Assembly (NCBI GenBank): GCA_002711555.1
Contig: PARQ01000004.1
Span: forward strand, 1 to 38,394
Source of the DNA: Rhodospirillaceae bacterium
GTDB taxonomy: Bacteria > Pseudomonadota > Alphaproteobacteria > UBA8366
Length of the DNA: 38,394 nucleotides
Direction of reading: 5' to 3'
Shown: positions 24,748-34,206 of the stretch, piece after piece
Layout of the letters: each line of letters starts with the position of its first letter
Numbering within the stretch: the first letter of the stretch is position 1
Notes under the pieces: model-generated
Seen by the model: the letters and a program-made list of their open reading frames with translations, nothing else
Database searches by the model: none
Told to the model about the DNA's origin: nothing
Program-made: the position numbers and the translations under genes

Positions 24748-25194
24748 TTATCGTCGCAATTCGTTTTCTAAAGATAGTAATTCCTCCAATATAGAGGATA
24801 GCTCACGGTGTGCGGCAGCGTTTACAACAATGGAATTACTCGTATCGGTCTCTGTTGATGCGCTAGCATTAGCTATAAAGCCCTCATTGTTCTCGTTCCC
24901 ACTATCGATACCCTTTTCGCCGACCAAACAACGTACGCCTTTTTCTCTGAGAATTTTCTGTACACCTCTTATCGTATATCCATCATCATACAACAGCGTA
25001 CGTATAGCCCCAAGAAGCACTATATCAGAAGGACGGTAATAGCGACGCCCTCCAGCCCGTTTCATCGGTTTTACCTGCGAGAATTTTGTCTCCCAAAACC
25101 TCAAAACATGTTGAGGTATATCCAAAGAGGTCGATACCTCACTTATAGTCCTGAAGGCATCACCCGATTTGAAGTCGGCAGCTTGATCTGCCAT
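24748..25194 (-). CDS. MerR-family transcriptional regulator
   Basis: A 148-residue protein with an N-terminal MerR winged helix (about 15-80: [22 protein letters not shown], then [20 protein letters not shown]) and a divergent acidic C-terminal half ending in a short coiled-coil-like [18 protein letters not shown]. There are no metal-binding cysteines typical of MerR or CueR. It starts two bases after ihfA. Such a gene directly after ihfA is common in alphaproteobacteria; its targets are not known to me. Confidence 0.88.
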   Translation of the reverse strand: MADQAADFKSGDAFRTISEVSTSLDIPQHVLRFWETKFSQVKPMKRAGGRRYYRPSDIVLLGAIRTLLYDDGYTIRGVQKILREKGVRCLVGEKGIDSGNENNEGFIANASASTETDTSNSIVVNAAAHRELSSILEELLSLENELRR

Positions 25195-25196
25195 TA

Positions 25197-25565
25197 CTAA
25201 CTGGAACCATCCATGAGGCCGCTTGAAGGAACGCCTTGTTCCCTCGGAGCACCATTATCCGACCGCTTTTCATAGCCCTCATTAATACGCCCCTTGAGCA
25301 CATGGCTAGGACGGAAGACGAGCACTCGTCTCGGTAAGATTGGAACCTCTTCCCCAGTCTTGGGGTTGCGGCCAATCCTCTGACCCTTCTGCCTAACAAA
25401 GAAACTACCAAATGACGATATTTTTACCATCTCTTCTCGGAGCAAAGCATCTGTGATTTCTTCTAAAACAGACTCTACAAGATCGGAAGATTCATTCCTC
25501 GACAAACCAACTCCCTGATAAACAGCCTCGCTTAATTGCGCACGTGTGACAGTGTCGTCTGGCAT
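25197..25565 (-). CDS. ihfA: Integration host factor subunit alpha
   Basis: About 122 residues from the ATG at 25563-25565, which has GGGGG six bases upstream; two other ATGs lie just before it. The HU/IHF fold is plain: [41 protein letters not shown], and [16 protein letters not shown]. The DNA-intercalating RNPKTGEEV arm is intact. IHF bends DNA as an alpha/beta heterodimer; the beta gene is not in this window. A C-terminal tail of about 25 residues goes beyond the standard length. Confidence 0.92.
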   Translation of the reverse strand: MPDDTVTRAQLSEAVYQGVGLSRNESSDLVESVLEEITDALLREEMVKISSFGSFFVRQKGQRIGRNPKTGEEVPILPRRVLVFRPSHVLKGRINEGYEKRSDNGAPREQGVPSSGLMDGSS

Positions 25566-25688
25566 CATATTCCCCCATCGCAATCTGTATCATTCTATAG
25601 CGTAACCAGCAGCGCACTCTCAGTCAATTACTTAGACTATGAAGAAAATAGTTAGCTCTCAAAGTGTACCAAATAACGCTTACCAACT

Positions 25689-26660
25689 TTACCATCGTAT
25701 CAGAGCGGAACCCCATGTGAAGCCTCCACCCATAGCTGTTAGCGATATTAGATCTCCTGACGACAAGCACTGTCGAGATTGTGCATCAGCAAGCGCCATG
25801 GGAATAGTGGCTGCCGACGTGTTAGCATGCTGATCGACAGTTACAACAACCTTTGACTTATCGATTGAAAGTTTTTTTGCGACGCTGTCCATAATTCTAA
25901 TGTTTGCTTGATGTGGAACCAACCAATCAATATCGGAAATATCTAGATTGTTTTCAGTAAGTGAATCCTGAACGGCCTCTGCCATTCTCAATACCGCGTG
26001 TTTAAAAACATCAGCCCCTTCCATCTCAATATAACCCGCCTGGCCGTTGGTTGACGGCCCACCATTTGTCCACAACAATTTATAATAATCGCCGTCAGAA
26101 TGAATATGGGTTGACAACACTCCACGGTCCTCGTTGCTCCCATTGTTATCTTCAACACCGAGCACAACAGCACCAGCTCCATCACCAAACAAAACGCATG
26201 TGCTGCGATCTTCCCAATCAACTATGCGGCTAAACGTTTCGGAGCCTACAAGAAGCGCCTTATTCGCTTGACCAAGCCTTATCATATTATCTGCGGAGTT
26301 CAGCGCATAAATAAAGCCTGAACATGCTGCTTGAACATCAAATGCCGCTCCTCTTTTAATACCCAGTTTTGACTGAATATGCGTAGCGGTGGACGGAAAC
26401 GTATTATCAGGTGTTACCGTCGCCAGAACTATTAGGTCGATGTCATCGGGAGTGACACCTGCATTCGCCATTGCTAACTTAGAAGCTTCCACGCCCAGAT
26501 CAGAGGTTAATTGCCCCTCAGCAGCAATATGGCGCTGCCTAATACCCGTGCGCTTAGAGATCCACTCATCCGATGTATCGAGATCCTTTGCCAGATCGTC
26601 ATTTGTGAGGATTTTATCTGGGAGGTAGGACCCACACCCTAAAAAAACAGACCGTCGCAT
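25689..26660 (-). CDS. fabH: Beta-ketoacyl-ACP synthase III FabH
   Basis: From the ATG at 26658-26660 this gives 323 residues, the usual length; a longer frame to 26720 overlaps plsX. The triad is visible: Cys in VQAACSGFIYAL, His in VPHQANIRIMDSV, Asn in DQHANTSAATIPMAL. The end MGGGFTWGSALIRW is the standard FabH terminus. It starts fatty-acid synthesis from acetyl-CoA and malonyl-ACP. It lies one base after plsX, as is usual. Confidence 0.96.
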   Translation of the reverse strand: MRRSVFLGCGSYLPDKILTNDDLAKDLDTSDEWISKRTGIRQRHIAAEGQLTSDLGVEASKLAMANAGVTPDDIDLIVLATVTPDNTFPSTATHIQSKLGIKRGAAFDVQAACSGFIYALNSADNMIRLGQANKALLVGSETFSRIVDWEDRSTCVLFGDGAGAVVLGVEDNNGSNEDRGVLSTHIHSDGDYYKLLWTNGGPSTNGQAGYIEMEGADVFKHAVLRMAEAVQDSLTENNLDISDIDWLVPHQANIRIMDSVAKKLSIDKSKVVVTVDQHANTSAATIPMALADAQSRQCLSSGDLISLTAMGGGFTWGSALIRW

Positions 26661-26661
26661 T

Positions 26662-27711
26662 CTAATTAGCCGCCTTTTTACCGGCTTGAGCATAGTCCTC
26701 ACCAAGAAGATCGATGTCATCCGTTATCTTTTGAAGGAACTGGTGCGTGGCCATATCAGCAGCAACTTCAATAGCGCTAGCGAATCCGAACCCATCCGTA
26801 CCGCCATGACTTTTTACAACAATGCCATTTAGCCCAAGCAGCATTGCACCGTTATATCGACGAGGGTCCGTCCGTGCGCGGAGATTGGTTATTTCTCGCT
26901 TCGCTAGTAAATAACCAAGCCGGGCAATTAGGCTACCTTGGAAAGCATCTTTTAAGAAGCCCGCGTATAACTTGATCATTCCTTCAGCCGTTTTCAGCGC
27001 TACATTTCCCGTAAAACCGTCAGTAACCACTACGTCGACTGTGCCCGCCGCGATGTCATCACCCTCCACGAAACCAACGAATTCCCCGGGTAAATCAGTT
27101 GAGCGCAAAATTGCAGACGCCTCTCTGATTTCCTCATGGCCTTTCAATTCTTCGACGCCAACATTGAGTAAACCGATCGTCGGTGTTCCGATACCCAGCA
27201 CAGTACGAGCGAACACCTCTCCCATCACTGCAAACTGAACGAGGTTTTTGGCGTCGCATTGCAAGTTGGCACCCAGGTCTAACATGCAAGCCTCACCATT
27301 CCGAGTAGGGTAAAATGCAGTAATTGCCGGTCGATCAATGCCAGGCAAAGTCTTTAGAACGAACTTTGCTATTGCCTTTAAAGCCCCGGTGTTTCCCGCA
27401 GAAACAACTGACGCCGCTTCCCCATCAGCAACGGCGTTGATTGCAAGGCGCATACTCGAGTTTCTTCCAGATCGCAGTGCTACTGCTGGCTTTTCACCGC
27501 TAGAAATTAACTCCTCCGTATGGCGTATTGAACTTACTGCTGCCAGCTCCGGATCTTTTTCTAGTAACGGTGCTATACGAGCTTCATCACCAACTATTAG
27601 ATAATGCACTTCTGGCATGCGGACCCGTGCGATTGAAGCCCCACGAATAATCATTTCGGGAGCATTATCACCACCCATTGCATCCAAAGAAATTACGAGA
27701 TCATTTGGCAC
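26662..27711 (-). CDS. plsX: Phosphate acyltransferase PlsX
   Basis: A 349-residue protein starting MPNDLVISLDAMGGDNAPE, with SAGNTGALKAIAKF, RPAITAFYPT, NVGVEELKGHEEI, and VVVTDGFTGNVALKTAEG, all PlsX hallmarks. It makes acyl-phosphate from acyl-ACP for phospholipid synthesis. The start is a GTG. It lies between rpmF and fabH. Confidence 0.95.
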   Translation of the reverse strand: MPNDLVISLDAMGGDNAPEMIIRGASIARVRMPEVHYLIVGDEARIAPLLEKDPELAAVSSIRHTEELISSGEKPAVALRSGRNSSMRLAINAVADGEAASVVSAGNTGALKAIAKFVLKTLPGIDRPAITAFYPTRNGEACMLDLGANLQCDAKNLVQFAVMGEVFARTVLGIGTPTIGLLNVGVEELKGHEEIREASAILRSTDLPGEFVGFVEGDDIAAGTVDVVVTDGFTGNVALKTAEGMIKLYAGFLKDAFQGSLIARLGYLLAKREITNLRARTDPRRYNGAMLLGLNGIVVKSHGGTDGFGFASAIEVAADMATHQFLQKITDDIDLLGEDYAQAGKKAAN

Positions 27712-27741
27712 GGACTTAACAACCCAGCGTGAGCCGGCTCC

Positions 27742-27939
27742 CTAAGCGTTAGCAGGCCAAGTTTCACCAGGCTCAACGACTTCTCGACCGTCGTAGTGGC
27801 CACAAGCACCACAAACGTGATGAGGCCTCTTGAGCTCCCCGCAATTAGGGCATTCGTTACACGCAGCAGCTCGCAATGCATCATGCGCACGACGCATGTT
27901 ACGTCTGGACTTCGAAATCTTACTTTTAGGAACAGCCAT
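27742..27939 (-). CDS. rpmF: 50S ribosomal protein L32
   Basis: A 65-residue protein starting [20 protein letters not shown], with the zinc-type cysteine pattern [20 protein letters not shown] (C-x2-C and C-x2-C). This is the four-cysteine form of L32. It lies between DUF177 and plsX in the usual order. Confidence 0.96.
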   Translation of the reverse strand: MAVPKSKISKSRRNMRRAHDALRAAACNECPNCGELKRPHHVCGACGHYDGREVVEPGETWPANA

Positions 27940-28032
27940 GCGAGTTCCCTTTCAAATGGTGATATGTTAGATCGCTAAGACTGCTCGGTTTCATACAGAA
28001 AGATTGCCTGAACAGCAAGCAAAACACCTAAC

Positions 28033-28569
28033 CTACTTTTGATGCTTTAATTGGCCAAGCACAGAAAATGGTTTGTTATCATCGATATTCCGATCAATTT
28101 CCCCGAACCAAAGACCACCGACAGGGATTTCTGCGCCAGGTGCACGAGGGTAAGGATCAAGCAAAATCGCAAGTTGTTGAGCCGCGAGTTCACCAAAATC
28201 TATTTGGTTATCTTCAATTAATTCAGCTACTTCAAGCTTTTCTATTTCAAAATCGGCCTCCTGACCCAAATTTATCTTGTCACGAAAACTCCATGCGATT
28301 GGTTGGTGAAGCTCAAATTTCACCGGCTCTAAGGTGACTACACACCGTTGAAAGCCCACCGCGGCAAGCCGCCCAGCTGCCTCTATTATGCCGGTTGATT
28401 GACTTCGTCTAAATTTCAATAAGAATCTCATGCGTTCTAACGAAATAAGATCAAACCGCGCAGCTAACGAAGTCAACTCATCTTCCTTCGCCTCGCACTC
28501 TAATGACATCAAATCGACCCCAATTTTATCGGCTGTTACAGGGCGCGAAAATTCTAAAATATGATCCAT
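28033..28569 (-). CDS. DUF177 / YceD-family protein
   Basis: A 178-residue protein with the DUF177 pattern: LAAVGFQRCVVTLEPVKFEL (the conserved C-x-x-T-L-E segment) and the acidic IDFGELAAQQLAILLDPYPRAPG block. In bacteria this family is genetically linked to rpmF, and the E. coli member affects 23S rRNA accumulation. It follows the cytochrome chaperone gene by three bases and precedes rpmF by 93 bp. Confidence 0.85.
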   Translation of the reverse strand: MDHILEFSRPVTADKIGVDLMSLECEAKEDELTSLAARFDLISLERMRFLLKFRRSQSTGIIEAAGRLAAVGFQRCVVTLEPVKFELHQPIAWSFRDKINLGQEADFEIEKLEVAELIEDNQIDFGELAAQQLAILLDPYPRAPGAEIPVGGLWFGEIDRNIDDNKPFSVLGQLKHQK

Positions 28570-28572
28570 ATC

Positions 28573-29124
28573 TTATGTATAATCTGATGGGGAATAAAAA
28601 TCGATAACCCCCTCGGACAAATGCTCAAAAGGGGTTCCGTCAATGTTATCAATTTGCCTCTGAAAATAAGCTGTTAAAGCCTCTACTCCCTTTTCCGGTT
28701 TAATCTCAAGGCCAAAGTAGACATTCCGCTCCAGAGCACGGCTAAGAGACTCAGTTCCCGCGTTTAAGGTAGCCGCATCGTACGCATCAAGTCGTCCATA
28801 GAAACCCTCGGCTATACGTTTTACTTTCTTACCTACAGATAAATCACCAACACCCATTTCTCGAAGATTTCGATCGAGGTCGTCTATCAAAACAGTTGCA
28901 AGCATTTGTGATAAGTTAAAACCTTCTGGTGTTTGCTTAAGCTTCCTCATGACACAGTAGCAATGAAGAACTATCATATCAAAACGCCCGTTAGCGGTAT
29001 CTGGAACATCAAATTCTTCATAAAGGAACCGTTGGCGTGCTTGCTCAACAATACGATGGTATAATGCACGAGCCGGCACCTCAAGTGTGTCAGGAGCAAA
29101 TAGAGATCTTATTTTTTTCAGCAT
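28573..29124 (-). CDS. Ubiquinol-cytochrome c chaperone family protein (Cbp3-like)
   Basis: A 183-residue, mostly helical protein. It shows the family pattern of ALYHRIVEQARQRFLYEEF, DTANGRFDMIVLHCYCVMRKL and DDLDRNLREMGVGDLSVGKK. The yeast homologue Cbp3 helps assemble cytochrome b into the bc1 complex; the bacterial role is inferred from this. It is upstream of DUF177, a common alphaproteobacterial arrangement, and divergent from bamE. Confidence 0.88.
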   Translation of the reverse strand: MLKKIRSLFAPDTLEVPARALYHRIVEQARQRFLYEEFDVPDTANGRFDMIVLHCYCVMRKLKQTPEGFNLSQMLATVLIDDLDRNLREMGVGDLSVGKKVKRIAEGFYGRLDAYDAATLNAGTESLSRALERNVYFGLEIKPEKGVEALTAYFQRQIDNIDGTPFEHLSEGVIDFYSPSDYT

Positions 29125-29260
29125 GAAAACACTTTCGCAAAAAACTGGTAGGTTGTACCTGATATCTCAGCCTAGTTTAGTGGATAAAATAAAATTAAAA
29201 CAACGGGCACTTGTTTCGACGTTATAATAACGCCGAGCTACAATGGAAAATTAAAGTAAC

Positions 29261-29716
29261 ATGGATCAGACCATCAAAAAATACTCATTACTTGCAGCGC
29301 TTGTGATAATTGCAACAGCAACTTTAGGCGCCTGTTCAACGAAAACCGCTGTGCGCGGAAACCAGCCGACCGAATCTCAAATTTCTAAAATCAAAATTGG
29401 TGAAACAAGCAGAGAAGAAGTGGTAAGAATTCTCGGGAATCCCTCTACAAGAGGGACGTTTGATTCGCAAGTTTGGTATTACATCAGCCGTGAAACATCC
29501 CAGTGGGCTTTTCTGCCTGAAAACATAGTTGATCAGCAAGTTATAGCTATATATTTCACCCCGCGCGGTAAGGTCCAACACCTAGAAAAATACCAAGCAA
29601 AGGACCGGCGTGATGTCGATTTGGTCAAACGAGAGACGCGCACGACCGGTCACGAACTAGGATTTTGGGAGCAAATGTTTGGAAATCTTGGTTTGGGAAT
29701 ACCAATGGGTGATTAA
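29261..29716 (+). CDS. bamE: Outer-membrane assembly lipoprotein BamE (SmpA/OmlA)
   Basis: A 151-residue protein with a lipoprotein signal ending TLGACST and the BamE core: QISKIKIGETSREEVVRILGNPSTRGTFDSQ, VWYYIS, IYFTPRGKVQHLEKY. BamE is a component of the BAM complex that inserts beta-barrel proteins. The C-terminal tail past about residue 125 is a common alphaproteobacterial extension. It is divergent from the Cbp3 homologue and converges on hppA. Confidence 0.9.
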   Translation: MDQTIKKYSLLAALVIIATATLGACSTKTAVRGNQPTESQISKIKIGETSREEVVRILGNPSTRGTFDSQVWYYISRETSQWAFLPENIVDQQVIAIYFTPRGKVQHLEKYQAKDRRDVDLVKRETRTTGHELGFWEQMFGNLGLGIPMGD

Positions 29717-29730
29717 ACAAGAAAAACAAA

Positions 29731-29760
29731 GAAACCCCCGGCTTTTAATTCGGGGGTTTC
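29731..29760. terminator. Two-way intrinsic terminator between bamE and hppA
   Basis: Perfect 10-bp arms GAAACCCCCG and CGGGGGTTTC flank a 10-base loop between two convergent genes. On the minus strand the stem is followed by TTTGTTTTTCTTG, a good T-tract for hppA; on the plus strand the tail is shorter (TTTC then CTTTA). Confidence 0.88.
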
Positions 29761-29782
29761 CTTTACATTCCATTTCTACAGA

Positions 29783-31879
29783 TCAATGCGCTAACATTGC
29801 CAATAAAAGAAGCGCTACTATATTTGTAATTTTAATCATGGGGTTTACAGCGGGGCCAGCGGTGTCTTTGTAAGGATCACCGACAGTGTCCCCGGTAACT
29901 GCTGCATGATGTGCATCAGATCCCTTACCTCCATGATTGCCATCCTCAATGTATTTTTTTGCATTATCCCAGGCACCACCTCCCGCTGTCATCGAAATGG
30001 CCACAAATAAACCAGTCACGATGACCCCAAGAAGCATTGCTCCAAGTGCAGAGAATGCAGCAGATTTACCAGCTATTGCTTGGATCACGACAAAGAGTAT
30101 AATTGGAGACAATACCGGAAGCATGGATGGAATAATCATTTCTTTGATTGCGGCCTTGGTCAACATGTCCACGCAGGCGCCATATTCCGGTTTTGCCTTC
30201 CCCTTCATAATACCTTTTATCTCTTTGAACTGACGCCGTACTTCAACAACGACGGCACCGGCTGCCCGCCCTACTGCAGTCATACCAAGAGCTCCAAACA
30301 GGTAAGGAAGAAGCCCGCCCACAAAAAGGCCGACGACCACGTAAGGGTTTGATAAAGAAAAGTCTACGTTTACCCCAGTGAAATATTTAAATTGATCTGG
30401 GTTAGATGTGAAGTGCTGGAGATCTTGAGTGTAAGCAGCGAATAAAACCAGTGCACCCAATCCTGCAGATCCTATAGCATATCCTTTTGTAACGGCCTTA
30501 GTCGTATTGCCTACCGCATCCAATGCGTCAGTAGTTTTCCGAACTTTTTCTTTTAGCTCGGCCATTTCTGCAATTCCGCCAGCATTATCAGTGACAGGTC
30601 CATAAGCGTCCAGTGCAACCACGATGCCAGCAAGCGCAAGCATTGTGGTAACTGCTATAGCAATTCCGAAGAGACCGGCTAATAAAAAAGTCCCTATTAT
30701 CGCTGCACAGATAATTATCGCCGGTATCGCTGTTGCCTCCATCGAGATAGCTAGACCTTGGATGACATTTGTGCCATGGCCGGTAGTAGATGCCTGAGCA
30801 ACTGAACGGACCGGTCTATATTCTGTACCAGTATAGTACTCGGTAATCCATACAATGAGGCCGGTGGTAACTAATCCTACAATTCCGCAATAGAAAAGAT
30901 CCAGGCCGGTAGCAGATTGGCCCGAAATTACGAAGCGGCTATCCAAGCCTATTACCTCATCGGTAACAAAATATAAAGCAACTGCCGAGAGAACTGTACA
31001 TGCAATAAAGCCCTTGTACAAAGCGCCCATTATACTTTGGTTGGCGCCCAATTTTACGAAGAAATTACCGATTATTGTGGTTACGATGCATGTTGCACCG
31101 ATGACCAACGGGAAAACCATCATTTGTGCTTCGGCCGTGCCCGAGAAAAAGATCTGAGCTAACACCATAGTAGCGACTACGCTTACCACATAAGTCTCGA
31201 ATAAATCGGCAGCCATACCTGCGCAATCACCAACATTATCACCCACGTTGTCCGCAATAACTGCTGGGTTACGAGGATCATCCTCAGGAATACCAGCCTC
31301 AACTTTGCCAACAAGATCGGCTCCAACGTCTGCACCCTTAGTGAAAATTCCACCCCCGAGCCGTGCAAATATGGATATTAGTGAGGCACCGAACCCCAAG
31401 GCTACTAATGGGTCGACGATACCACGCTCACTAGCTCCACTATCGATAAGAAATTTATAATATCCTGTAACAGAAAGTAACGCTAAGCCGGCCACTAACA
31501 TACCTGTCACCGACCCCGCTTGGTAAGAAACCTTTAATCCCTCTGCAAGCCCCTTACTCGCGGCCTGAGTAGTTCGAACATTCGCTCTAACTGAAATATG
31601 CATACCGATGTAGCCTGCAGCTCCCGACAAGACAGCGCCAATTACAAACCCTATAGCCACATGCCAGTTAAATAAATAAACAAGGATTAATGCTATGGCA
31701 GCGCCAACTAATCCGATAGTGGTGTATTGTCGGTTGAGATAAGCAGCTGCCCCCTCTTGAATACCCGAGGCAATTTCCTGCATACGCTTGCTGCCTGCAT
31801 CCGCATTCAGCACCTGACGGCTTATAAAAACACCATAAAGAACGGCAAGGATACCGCACCCGATGACAATGTTAAGCAT
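29783..31879 (-). CDS. hppA: Membrane-bound proton-translocating pyrophosphatase, K+-independent type
   Basis: A 698-residue protein with about 16 membrane segments. The substrate site includes [20 protein letters not shown] and [19 protein letters not shown], and the late block [15 protein letters not shown]. The segment [21 protein letters not shown] has Lys where K+-dependent enzymes have Ala, so this is the K+-independent proton-pumping class. It couples pyrophosphate hydrolysis to proton export, saving energy from biosynthesis. It shares a terminator with bamE. Confidence 0.96.
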   Translation of the reverse strand: MLNIVIGCGILAVLYGVFISRQVLNADAGSKRMQEIASGIQEGAAAYLNRQYTTIGLVGAAIALILVYLFNWHVAIGFVIGAVLSGAAGYIGMHISVRANVRTTQAASKGLAEGLKVSYQAGSVTGMLVAGLALLSVTGYYKFLIDSGASERGIVDPLVALGFGASLISIFARLGGGIFTKGADVGADLVGKVEAGIPEDDPRNPAVIADNVGDNVGDCAGMAADLFETYVVSVVATMVLAQIFFSGTAEAQMMVFPLVIGATCIVTTIIGNFFVKLGANQSIMGALYKGFIACTVLSAVALYFVTDEVIGLDSRFVISGQSATGLDLFYCGIVGLVTTGLIVWITEYYTGTEYRPVRSVAQASTTGHGTNVIQGLAISMEATAIPAIIICAAIIGTFLLAGLFGIAIAVTTMLALAGIVVALDAYGPVTDNAGGIAEMAELKEKVRKTTDALDAVGNTTKAVTKGYAIGSAGLGALVLFAAYTQDLQHFTSNPDQFKYFTGVNVDFSLSNPYVVVGLFVGGLLPYLFGALGMTAVGRAAGAVVVEVRRQFKEIKGIMKGKAKPEYGACVDMLTKAAIKEMIIPSMLPVLSPIILFVVIQAIAGKSAAFSALGAMLLGVIVTGLFVAISMTAGGGAWDNAKKYIEDGNHGGKGSDAHHAAVTGDTVGDPYKDTAGPAVNPMIKITNIVALLLLAMLAH

Positions 31880-32020
31880 CGTTCAAACCTACTTTCGTTT
31901 TTCTGATAACTTCGTTATAAAATAAATATTGTGACGCAGTGTTTTCCTACACTTACACTATACCTAAAAAGACCATGCCAGAAGCACATAGCGAAGGCAA
32001 CCGCCGAAACATTGAGTTGT

Positions 32021-33220
32021 TTAAACAGCCTTCACCCGTTTTTGTCGCAACCAGATTACGGCTGCCACAACGAGGAACGCGGGCAAGATTAGCGCTGCAT
32101 TTACTGCAGTCCAGCCGATCATATGTTGGACTGTGCCGGACAAAAAAGCCGTCATGACGACCGTGCCAAATACAAGCAAGTCATTGCAACCTTGGACTTT
32201 TTCCTTTTCTTCTGGCTTGTAAGCCTCAGTTAGAAGAGTTGTTCCTCCAATGAATAGAAAGTTCCATCCAAGACCAAGGACCGTTAAGGCTACAGCAAAA
32301 TGACCAATAGTTTCTCCTGACATAGCTATTGAAGCTGCAGCAATCATCAGGACCGCTCCTACAATTAAAATATTATAAATACCGAATCGGTTTATGAGAT
32401 TTCCAGTGAAGAAACTAGGCAAATACATTCCTAGGATATGTGCCTGAATTATCCATTTTGTATCCTGAACCACAAAGCCACACACCTTCATTGCTAATGG
32501 GGTTGAGGTCATAGACAAATTCATCAGCCCATAACCAAGCATTGAAGAGAGAACCGCCACGATAAAGACTGGTTGACGAATTATAACACCCAATGGCCTG
32601 CCAGCTTGTCCTTTCCGTGCCTGTGGCTTGGGGATGTCTACGGCAAACAAAAGAATAGACGTTACAATAGTGATACAACAGATTGTGAAGTATCCTCCGG
32701 CAAATAATACGGGTTCAAAAAGTCCGTGTGTCTGACTTGCGAGTTCGGGTCCCGCTATGGCGGCAAATACGCCGCCTGCCATCACGTAAGAGATAGCACG
32801 TCCCTTAAAAGCCTCGCTAGCCGTATCTGCAGCAGCAAAACGGTAATATTGCCAGCAAGCATTGTGGATTCCCAATATGGCGCTACCTAACGCGAAAAAA
32901 TAGAAATTCTCATTAAAGATTGCGAATGCTGCAATCGAGGCTCCACAGCAACCGACCAATTGGCCACATATAAAGACCGGTCGACGCCCGAAACGGCGCA
33001 TTAAAAGTGATAAGGGTACTGTGCTTGATACGGTCATAACCCACTGCAATCCAAAAGGAACCGTTGCAAGAGCAGGATCGGGAGCCAACGTAATACCAAC
33101 TAATGCCGATATGGTAAGTACAATGGAGGTACCAGTCATCGCCATACCAAGACACGTTGAGAGTACAAGAACATTTTTCTTTGTTGGATCGTAGACCGTA
33201 GAATTATTCGATGCAGTCAT
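32021..33220 (-). CDS. Major facilitator superfamily transporter
   Basis: A 399-residue protein with about 12 hydrophobic segments. The motif-A-like loop between helices 2 and 3 reads PLSLLMRRFGRRPVFICGQ, and the second half has a matching GNLINRFGIYNILIVG. An AAADTASEAFKGRAISYV segment follows helix 4. The substrate cannot be told. A 17-bp near-palindrome lies in the gap before the start. Confidence 0.85.
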   Translation of the reverse strand: MTASNNSTVYDPTKKNVLVLSTCLGMAMTGTSIVLTISALVGITLAPDPALATVPFGLQWVMTVSSTVPLSLLMRRFGRRPVFICGQLVGCCGASIAAFAIFNENFYFFALGSAILGIHNACWQYYRFAAADTASEAFKGRAISYVMAGGVFAAIAGPELASQTHGLFEPVLFAGGYFTICCITIVTSILLFAVDIPKPQARKGQAGRPLGVIIRQPVFIVAVLSSMLGYGLMNLSMTSTPLAMKVCGFVVQDTKWIIQAHILGMYLPSFFTGNLINRFGIYNILIVGAVLMIAAASIAMSGETIGHFAVALTVLGLGWNFLFIGGTTLLTEAYKPEEKEKVQGCNDLLVFGTVVMTAFLSGTVQHMIGWTAVNAALILPAFLVVAAVIWLRQKRVKAV

Positions 33221-33257
33221 TTTGCCGGTACCACCTAACTGATTAATTGAATGAGAT

Positions 33258-33274
33258 TGCTATCAGCGATAGCA
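33258..33274. promoter_or_regulatory. Inverted repeat between MFS gene and small ORF, possible operator
   Basis: TGCTATC-AGC-GATAGCA has perfect 7-bp arms around a 3-base centre, 37 bp upstream of the MFS start and 94 bp upstream of the divergent small gene. The position suits an operator, but no regulator gene is adjacent. Confidence 0.4.
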
Positions 33275-33368
33275 TGCCCTTAATCATACAGGAATTTAAA
33301 TTAGCCAAACCAGGATGGTACGTACGCTAAGTGATAGCCACAAAGAAGTTTAAAAGAGGTGTAACATT

Positions 33369-33614
33369 ATGCAATTTTACAAACCAGATTTGGGAACAAA
33401 TCCAGATGACCCATTTGCAAGAGATGCTGCAGATAAATTAATCCGCCGGGCTTATTGGCTTGATATGACTGATCAATCTGTAGTGTTGGCCCTTACCCAA
33501 GGGATAGGCGCAGCACTTAATAATGAAGAAAAACGTGTCCACCTTGCCGATATTGGGCGCGATCATTTGGTAGAAAAAGTTTGCGTGCAAGAATTAATTC
33601 CGCCAGAAAATTAG
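33369..33614 (+). CDS. Small unknown protein, 81 residues
   Basis: An acidic, helical, soluble-looking protein (QFYKPDLGTNPDDPFARDAAD, then LIRRAYWLDMTDQSVVLAL and EEKRVHLADIGRDHLVEKV). No domain is recognised. A good ribosome site AGAGGTG lies eight bases before the ATG, which is the main support for expression. It is divergent from the MFS gene and converges on the FliL-like gene with three bases between the stops. Confidence 0.6.
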   Translation: MQFYKPDLGTNPDDPFARDAADKLIRRAYWLDMTDQSVVLALTQGIGAALNNEEKRVHLADIGRDHLVEKVCVQELIPPEN

Positions 33615-33617
33615 GAA

Positions 33618-34067
33618 TCACTGATTTTTTTTTGCATCTGTTGCCCGGGTACCAGCATCCTGCTCGAACGCATTTTGTATTAAAACTGCCTTAATCTTAT
33701 TTTCACCTATGGCACGCTTCCCAGCGTGCATAAGGCGTGCCTTAACCGATCGAATATTCATCCCGGGCGTTCCAGGACGCAAAGACCCAAAGTAGGCAAA
33801 TAAAGACCTAAAGAACGCATCCTTTATTCGGGGAACGTAAAGTTCCGCCACATCTTTTGCATCAGAATCGATCATCTCCAAGGTTACTGTTAAGAATACA
33901 TACTTTTCTACACGTCCCTCCCGTATGATGGGAACAGAAAGACTGGGAATTGGCACAAACTCTGGATCATCTTCCACCAAATTTTTAGTTTCCTCAACAG
34001 CACACACAGGCGGTACTATTGAAACCAGTAATAGCGTTGTCAAAAATCCAACACGGTATAAGCTCAT
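33618..34067 (-). CDS. FliL-like exported protein
   Basis: About 149 residues from the ATG at 34065-34067 (GGAAAG upstream). A hydrophobic N-terminus (VGFLTTLLLVSIVPPVCA) looks like a signal peptide. The rest resembles the FliL periplasmic domain: FVPIPSLSVPII, KYVFLTVTLEMIDS, YVPRIKDAFFRSLFAYF. In true FliL the N-terminus is a membrane anchor and the protein sits beside the flagellar stator. Here no flagellar genes are adjacent; it follows thiL. The family call is from pattern alone. Confidence 0.55.
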   Translation of the reverse strand: MSLYRVGFLTTLLLVSIVPPVCAVEETKNLVEDDPEFVPIPSLSVPIIREGRVEKYVFLTVTLEMIDSDAKDVAELYVPRIKDAFFRSLFAYFGSLRPGTPGMNIRSVKARLMHAGKRAIGENKIKAVLIQNAFEQDAGTRATDAKKNQ

Positions 34068-34206
34068 AATCTTTCCATCAACCGGACTACTTGTGAGTGT
34101 CTCAAGCAATATAAAAATTAGGATGACCACTATTTGCAGTAGTAATTTTCCTAAAACTACTCCGGATTTAATTTTTTTGCCTAAGCACAGTATACAACGA
34201 TATTGA

